A DNA stretch of 17,783 bases, from the NCBI GenBank assembly GCA_002498845.1, contig DAJC01000049.1, positions 1 through 17,783 of the forward strand, read 5' to 3'. A program made the translations under genes and the position numbers. The notes under the pieces were generated by a model, which saw only the letters and a program-made list of their open reading frames with translations, was not told the DNA's origin and did not search any database. Below are positions 14,292 to 17,783 of the stretch, piece after piece. The stretch comes from Thermoplasmatales archaeon UBA509 (GTDB taxonomy: Archaea > Thermoplasmatota > Thermoplasmata > Thermoplasmatales > Thermoplasmataceae). Positions within the stretch are counted from its first letter, which is position 1; every line of letters begins with the position of its first letter.

Positions 14292-15263
14292 TTATGGTAC
14301 CAGGACTGCCCTGCCCATTATACGCCCATTCTTCAGTTCCGAGAGAACTTCATTTGCTTCAGAAAGCCCTCTCCTGTGAACCATGGATTTCAGGCCTGAT
14401 CCGGCTGCCATATTCAGAACTGCCCTTGTTTCCTTCCTGAGTCCGCTGGCGACGCTGGTTATGTTCTTCTCCCAGGTAAAGCTGGAGAATGGTACCTCGA
14501 TCTTGTCCATCACTGCCGGAATCACGATGGTCTTTCCGCTGCGGACGGATGATACGGCATCGTTCACAAGGGATGAGCTTGGAGCAAACACTATTGAGCC
14601 ATCATACTGGCCTGAGGGCTTTTCAACTATTTCAGATGCTCCTGCTTCTTCGGCCACTTTCGCATGGGACCTTGTCACCGCCACTGCCTTGGCTCCCATT
14701 GCCTCTATCATCTGGATAGCGTAAAATGCAAGACCTCCTACTCCAAAAACCGCTATCCTGTCATTCACGGACGGGTTAATCCTCCTGACTGCTGAATATG
14801 CCGTTATCCCTGCGCAGAAGAGTGGTGCGGCCTCAATATTCCCTATGCTGTCCGGGATAGGAGTCACATAGTTGGCGTCCAGAACAGCATATTCTGCATA
14901 CCCGCCTTTCACGTTTATGCCGGAAACCAGGGCGTTCGGGCAGAGATTTTCATGGCCAGATATGCACTGATCACATTTGCCGCACGCATTGTAGAACCAG
15001 CCAATACCGACTCTTGTGCCCTTCTCAATCCCGCTCTTGGATTCCACAACCTCTCCAACGATCTCATGCCCGGGAATGAGTGGAAAGAGACTCGCGGGAA
15101 GTGGAAAATCACCCTCAACTATATGCAGATCACTGTGACATACCCCATTTGCCAGCACCTTGACAAGAATCTGCCCATTTACTATCTCCTTGCTCTCCAC
15201 ATTTGTGTATTTGAGCGGTTTCTTTTCTATCTTTTCCTGCTTCGGGAGAACCATTGCCTTCAT
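14292..15263 (-). CDS. Zinc-dependent alcohol dehydrogenase
   Basis: 323 residues from the ATG at 15263 (MKAMVLP). This is a medium-chain dehydrogenase. Catalytic zinc ligands are Cys42 (in NGVCHSD), His66-Glu67 (PGHEIVGE) and Cys150 (LFCAGIT). The structural zinc uses Cys94, 97, 100 and 108 (CGKCDQC...C). The Rossmann glycines are in VFGVGGLAFYAIQ (from ~172). The end of the second strand reads VTRSHAK, with no acidic residue to bind the NAD ribose, so NADP(H) is likely; this is an inference. An upstream in-frame ATG at 15281 would sit between the TATA box and the start and is rejected. The natural alcohol or aldehyde is not evident. Confidence 0.9.
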   Translation of the reverse strand: MKAMVLPKQEKIEKKPLKYTNVESKEIVNGQILVKVLANGVCHSDLHIVEGDFPLPASLFPLIPGHEIVGEVVESKSGIEKGTRVGIGWFYNACGKCDQCISGHENLCPNALVSGINVKGGYAEYAVLDANYVTPIPDSIGNIEAAPLFCAGITAYSAVRRINPSVNDRIAVFGVGGLAFYAIQMIEAMGAKAVAVTRSHAKVAEEAGASEIVEKPSGQYDGSIVFAPSSSLVNDAVSSVRSGKTIVIPAVMDKIEVPFSSFTWEKNITSVASGLRKETRAVLNMAAGSGLKSMVHRRGLSEANEVLSELKNGRIMGRAVLVP

Positions 15264-15283
15264 ACCTAAACATTCAGTCATCT

Positions 15284-15294
15284 GACTTAAACGT
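15284..15294 (-). promoter_or_regulatory. TATA box for the alcohol dehydrogenase gene
   Basis: The minus strand reads acgtttaagtc, centred about 26 nt before the ATG at 15263. It is too close to ATG 15281 for a leaderless start there. Confidence 0.5.
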
Positions 15295-15337
15295 TTTTTA
15301 CCCGTGAATCTTGGAATGACCAGTGATATTTCAGCAC

Positions 15338-15346
15338 TATATAATG
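15338..15346 (+). promoter_or_regulatory. TATA-like box without an obvious gene
   Basis: The sequence tatataatg is a good TATA match but lies 115 nt before the flavoprotein ATG, which has its own box at 15432. No open frame of any length starts about 25 nt downstream. It could start a longer leader or a small RNA, or be chance. Confidence 0.25.
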
Positions 15347-15429
15347 AGAATTAGGAAACCTTGCCGTGGCCATATTGCTGAAGCAACAGTTATCAGAAAG
15401 CAGGCTAATACCATCTACAGAAGGTTAAA

Positions 15430-15440
15430 ATACATATATG
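15430..15440 (+). promoter_or_regulatory. TATA box for the flavoprotein gene
   Basis: The run atacatatatg is centred about 25 nt before ATG 15461. A purine stretch, aagga, also precedes the ATG by 6 nt, so initiation could use either mode. Confidence 0.48.
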
Positions 15441-15460
15441 AATGACCTCCAAGGAATAAA

Positions 15461-16495
15461 ATGGATTACGATGCAGTTATAGTTGGAGCAGGAACTGCAG
15501 GCCTCTCTGCCGGTGCTTCACTTGAGAGAGCCGGAAAGAGTTATATAATTCTAGACAGGAAGGAAGAAATTGGACTTCCCGTGAGATCAACTGGAGCTGT
15601 ATCGCTTGAATGGGTCAAGAGAATAGGAATGCCCACCAGCAGTTCCATCGTGGCCTCTGAAATAATGGCCATGGACTTCAGGACCGACCTTGGAAGACAC
15701 ATTCCCCTGAAGTTTGACAGGCCAGTGGGACTTGTTTATGATTTTACAAGGTATGAGAAATATCTTTCAGATGAATTCGCAGGTAAGCTCAATATTAAGT
15801 TGCACACACTGGTGAAATCAATCGACGGCAATACCGTCACAACGGATAGCGGCAGCATAACTGCAGAAAGCATAATCATGGCTGCAGGTCCCCAGTCAGC
15901 TTTCGGACAGAAGCTGGACCGGAATAACGTACTTGTAGCCTATGAGGAAATAAGGGAGTTGCCCAGGAGAGATGATTTCCAGATGATACTCTGGTTCAGT
16001 GATATGGCACCTGGCGGATATTTCTGGGACTTCGCAAATACTGATGATACGAGAAAGGTGGGGGTCTGCTTCTACCCCGTAAATTCACAGCAACCCAAAG
16101 CTGTCCTTGACAGGTTCACTGAAAAGTTTCCGGAGATCAAGGGAAGGATGCTCCACACCATGGCTCATCAGATTCCCCTATCCAGACCTGCTGACTCAGT
16201 TGTTTCACAGAACAGGCTTTATACTGGCGATATGGTGAATGCAGTCCTCAACACAACTGCCGGAGGCCTCCAGGGAGCCTTCTGGTCCGGAAAGGCTGCG
16301 GGAGAGGCTGTAGCTGCTGGAGATATAAGCAGGTACCAGGCAACCTGGGACAGCGAGATAAAACCATGGCTGATGAAACACCATGTACTGCACAGGAGAA
16401 TACATAAGAATGGCGCAAAATCAGTAAACAGGTACATAACCCTGGCAAAGTTGATGCCGAAGTCTGTCAAGAAGCAGGTTTTTGGCGGGTTATGA
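15461..16495 (+). CDS. Geranylgeranyl reductase-family flavoprotein, shortened form
   Basis: 344 residues, against roughly 390-400 for typical archaeal geranylgeranyl reductases. The FAD-binding start is clear: VIVGAGTAGLSAG (GxGxxG at 9-14) and LDRKEEIGLPVRSTG at 31-45, where classical members have an E at the strand end and PVRCGEG. The middle has the family's aromatic block PGGYFWDFA and the late FAD motif appears as TGDMVNAV...TAGGLQGA instead of VGDAA...DP...GGG. The active-site loops are therefore altered. By family it reduces isoprenoid double bonds of archaeal lipids or quinones with FAD; the divergence makes a different substrate quite possible. It stands alone upstream of tRNA-Thr. 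Confidence 0.75.
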   Translation: MDYDAVIVGAGTAGLSAGASLERAGKSYIILDRKEEIGLPVRSTGAVSLEWVKRIGMPTSSSIVASEIMAMDFRTDLGRHIPLKFDRPVGLVYDFTRYEKYLSDEFAGKLNIKLHTLVKSIDGNTVTTDSGSITAESIIMAAGPQSAFGQKLDRNNVLVAYEEIRELPRRDDFQMILWFSDMAPGGYFWDFANTDDTRKVGVCFYPVNSQQPKAVLDRFTEKFPEIKGRMLHTMAHQIPLSRPADSVVSQNRLYTGDMVNAVLNTTAGGLQGAFWSGKAAGEAVAAGDISRYQATWDSEIKPWLMKHHVLHRRIHKNGAKSVNRYITLAKLMPKSVKKQVFGGL

Positions 16496-16540
16496 TCATG
16501 GCTCATCTCCTGAAAGACTGTGGGCACTCCTTCGCATAGA

Positions 16541-16548
16541 TTTAAAAT
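16541..16548 (+). promoter_or_regulatory. TATA box for tRNA-Thr
   Basis: The box tttaaaat is centred about 27 nt before the first base of the mature tRNA, the normal archaeal distance. Confidence 0.5.
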
Positions 16549-16571
16549 TCATCTGTCTATTATCCCATCGT

Positions 16572-16644
16572 GCCGCTGTAGCTCAGCAGGTAGAGCAGCT
16601 GATTCGTAATCAGCAGGTCGGGGGTTCAAATCCCTCCAGCGGCT
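16572..16644 (+). tRNA. tRNA-Thr (anticodon CGU)
   Basis: The acceptor arms GCCGCTG/CAGCGGC pair fully with discriminator T, as usual for archaeal threonine tRNAs. The anticodon stem GCTGA/TCAGC encloses TTCGTAA, giving CGU, which reads ACG. The D arm GCTC...GAGC and T arm GGGGG-TTCAAAT-CCCTC are regular. CCA is not encoded and there is no intron. Confidence 0.95.
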
Positions 16645-16683
16645 TCCTTACAAAATATTGAGTTTATAGCATATTGAATGGGA

Positions 16684-16691
16684 TTTTTTTT
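16684..16691 (+). terminator. Oligo-T terminator after tRNA-Thr
   Basis: A run of eight T begins 40 nt past the tRNA end. This is the type of signal that ends archaeal transcripts. No hairpin precedes it. Confidence 0.45.
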
Positions 16692-16856
16692 GCCATGTTT
16701 GAAGTTTTAACTTTCCTGTAAATTTTCGCCCAGTTGATAATGTATTTTTCCTTTATTTTCAATAACTTTACACATATTTACTGTCGTGATTTTCTTCCTA
16801 CCTAATTATACTGAAGTTTTCGCAAAAACACATGTTTTAGCCAGACCTTTTCAACC

Positions 16857-17210
16857 TCAACTCTTCAGAAAAGTAGGCACATGTTCCGGCCTGATGCCAA
16901 GTGATTCCAGAATTTCCTTCTGCTTCCTCATTATCTCTGTTGCGATCTCCTTTCCGTCATTCAATATTACCTTCCTGAGCTTGTGCAGTTCCAGTAGCAT
17001 CTTCTCAACAGAGTATTTCTTCAGAGGGCCTGATGATCTCATGTATTCCAGAATCCTGAACCTGATGGCAATTGCAATGAGATTCACGAACAGCTCCCCT
17101 CTCAATGCATCCATGCCGTGAACCCTCAACGGTTCCCCTCCAGTGAATGTCCTGGATGACATGAATAGCGTTTCTACAGCATTCCTCCTGCGATATCCTG
17201 AAAGGACAAA
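16857..17210 (-). pseudogene. 3' remnant of an IS4-superfamily transposase
   Basis: About 118 codons remain, read on the minus strand. The fragment begins just after an in-frame TAA (17211-17213) and contains the YREK signature of IS4-type DDE transposases as Y-x2-R-x3-E-x6-R, in YRRRNAVETLFMSSR (~17195-17152), where the E is the last catalytic acid and the final K is replaced by R. It continues with the typical C-terminal GELFVNLIAIAIRF helix and a Leu/Lys-rich end. The N-terminal two thirds, with both catalytic Asp residues, is missing, so it is inactive. No convincing terminal inverted repeats are seen. The first in-frame ATG is 17162. Confidence 0.7.
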
Positions 17211-17421
17211 TTACGCATTATGGTCACAGATGAACGTTATCACTGTGATGCTGCATCTGCCCAACCTCTGTGACACTGCATTATCCCTTATCCACAATTG
17301 GAATCTCAGCTCATTTTAACACATTATAAACCAATGAAGCACTTTATCCAAGTTACAAAAACAGATGAAATCAATGTCGATTCAAATCATGGAGAAGGGA
17401 GCAAATATTTACGAAATGTAG

Positions 17422-17443
17422 ATATGTATCTGTATATACATAT
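17422..17443. promoter_or_regulatory. Inverted repeat over the vapB start, likely operator
   Basis: The 8-bp arms ATATGTAT (17422-17429) and ATACATAT (17436-17443) are perfect inverted copies separated by 6 nt. The right arm includes the first two bases of the vapB ATG (17442). VapB-VapC complexes usually repress their own promoter through such palindromes, so this is a good operator candidate. AT-richness raises the chance of accidental symmetry. Confidence 0.5.
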
Positions 17444-17657
17444 GTCTACTAAAAACATTGCACTCAGAGAAGACGTATACAAAAAATTGAAAGAGGTGAA
17501 AGGGCCAGACGAGAGCTTTAGTGATGCAATAGAAGGGTTATTGAAAAGGAATGTAAGTCTCTTGCCTCTTTGGAGTTCATTATCTGAATCCGAGGCACTT
17601 GACCTCATTGAGACCGACTTAAAGGCAATTAGAAATGGAGCCAAGATTAGATTATGA
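17442..17657 (+). CDS. vapB: VapB-type antitoxin
   Basis: 71 residues. The sequence STKNIALREDVYKKLKEVK...ESFSDAIEGLLKR matches the archaeal VapB antitoxin family (PF02697-like): an N-terminal DNA-binding strand-helix part, then the ESFSD motif, then a C-terminal segment that would bind the toxin. The start is the ATG inside the palindrome; longer in-frame reading upstream adds residues unlike the family. The last codons overlap the toxin start in ATGA. Such pairs are mobile and often sit beside IS remnants, as here. Confidence 0.85.
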   Translation: MSTKNIALREDVYKKLKEVKGPDESFSDAIEGLLKRNVSLLPLWSSLSESEALDLIETDLKAIRNGAKIRL

Positions 17658-17782
17658 TTATTTTCGACACTTCGGCCATAATAGATTTCCTAAAAGGTGG
17701 AGTGAAAACTACGTCTATTGTGGAGGAAATAGAGAGTAATCGAGAGAGTGTATACACTACACTGACATACTCCCACAGCTAA
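17654..17782 (+). pseudogene. vapC: VapC-type PIN-domain toxin, start only, ends at an early stop
   Basis: The 42-codon frame begins MIIFDTSAIIDFLKGG, the first strand of PIN domains, with the first catalytic Asp (Asp5). It overlaps vapB by 4 bases (ATGA). PIN toxins are normally about 130 residues, but here TAA at 17780-17782 ends the frame after VYTTLTYSHS, just where the conserved YEL motif with the second acidic residue should follow. Another frame at this point reads QLK, as would fit TYxQLK/TYYEL, so a frameshift is possible. The remaining PIN domain would lie beyond the window. As written, the toxin is broken. Confidence 0.6.
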
Positions 17783-17783
17783 A

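Noticed and set aside
15264..15281. ATG 15281 as start of the alcohol dehydrogenase
   Set aside because: It is only about 8 nt from the TATA centre, while MKAMVLP at 15263 is both the family-like N-terminus and correctly spaced.
17384..17396. Possible attachment-site copy of the tRNA-Thr 3' end (gattcaaatcatgga)
   Set aside because: It shares only the short TTCAAATC core with the T loop and diverges on both sides, so it is within chance.
17298..17441. Longer vapB reading from 17298
   Set aside because: The extra 48 residues do not resemble antitoxins, and the family-like STKNI start with the operator lies at 17442.
1..17783. CRISPR arrays, prophage genes or a replication origin
   Set aside because: No regularly spaced repeats, phage structural genes or origin-type repeat clusters with Cdc6/Orc1 genes are visible.

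Overview
The window looks like chromosomal DNA of a Thermoplasmatales-type archaeon (Thermoplasma/Ferroplasma/Cuniculiplasma relatives, moderate GC). The evidence is a mevalonate-3-kinase of the Thermoplasma acid-adapted mevalonate pathway, an archaeal RPA with its RPA-associated partner, Sec61-beta, split glycine decarboxylase, geranylgeranyl-reductase-like and Get3/ArsA-like proteins, and two archaeal tRNAs without encoded CCA. Most genes have a TATA-like box about 24-30 nt before the ATG and no convincing Shine-Dalgarno, so most transcripts are probably leaderless. That spacing is used here to choose several starts.

Layout. Positions 1-2514 (+) hold a Cys-rich protein fused to a trypsin-fold domain that has lost its catalytic His and Ser, then a Get3/ArsA-type ATPase with a C-terminal HSP20-like domain, coupled to a 67-residue protein of unknown function. 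Positions 2763-4642 (-) hold, in transcription order, mevalonate-3-kinase, a 54-residue Sec61-beta, a soluble Rieske ferredoxin and tRNA-Glu(CUC). From 4713 to 8288 (+) there is an overlapping operon: gcvPA, gcvPB and a COG3375-type GNAT acetyltransferase. From 10825 down to 8299 (-) there is a tightly coupled replication operon: a YbjN-like protein, three-OB-fold RPA with a zinc finger, and an RPA-associated OB/winged-helix protein. Positions 10957-14243 (+) hold an MFS transporter, an unknown protein ending in a YrhK-like membrane domain coupled to a dinitrogenase-cofactor-type protein with a His-rich tail, and a second GNAT. Then come a zinc alcohol dehydrogenase (-), a short geranylgeranyl-reductase-family flavoprotein (+) and tRNA-Thr(CGU) (+).

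Beyond tRNA-Thr the DNA becomes AT-rich and looks accessory: the 3' remnant of an IS4-superfamily transposase, then a vapB antitoxin gene with an inverted repeat over its start codon, and the beginning of vapC, which hits a stop codon at the window edge.

The core genes serve isoprenoid lipid synthesis, one-carbon/glycine metabolism, membrane-protein targeting and DNA replication/repair. The most unusual items are the pseudoprotease, the Get3-HSP20 protein with its small partner near a tail-anchored-type Sec61-beta, the YbjN-like gene leading the RPA operon, and the YrhK/cofactor-protein pair. No intergenic stretch exceeds 300 bases. The longest are 2515-2762 (no convincing gene), 16645-16856 (an oligo-T terminator, otherwise nothing recognised) and 17214-17441 (nothing firm apart from the operator-like repeat at its end).
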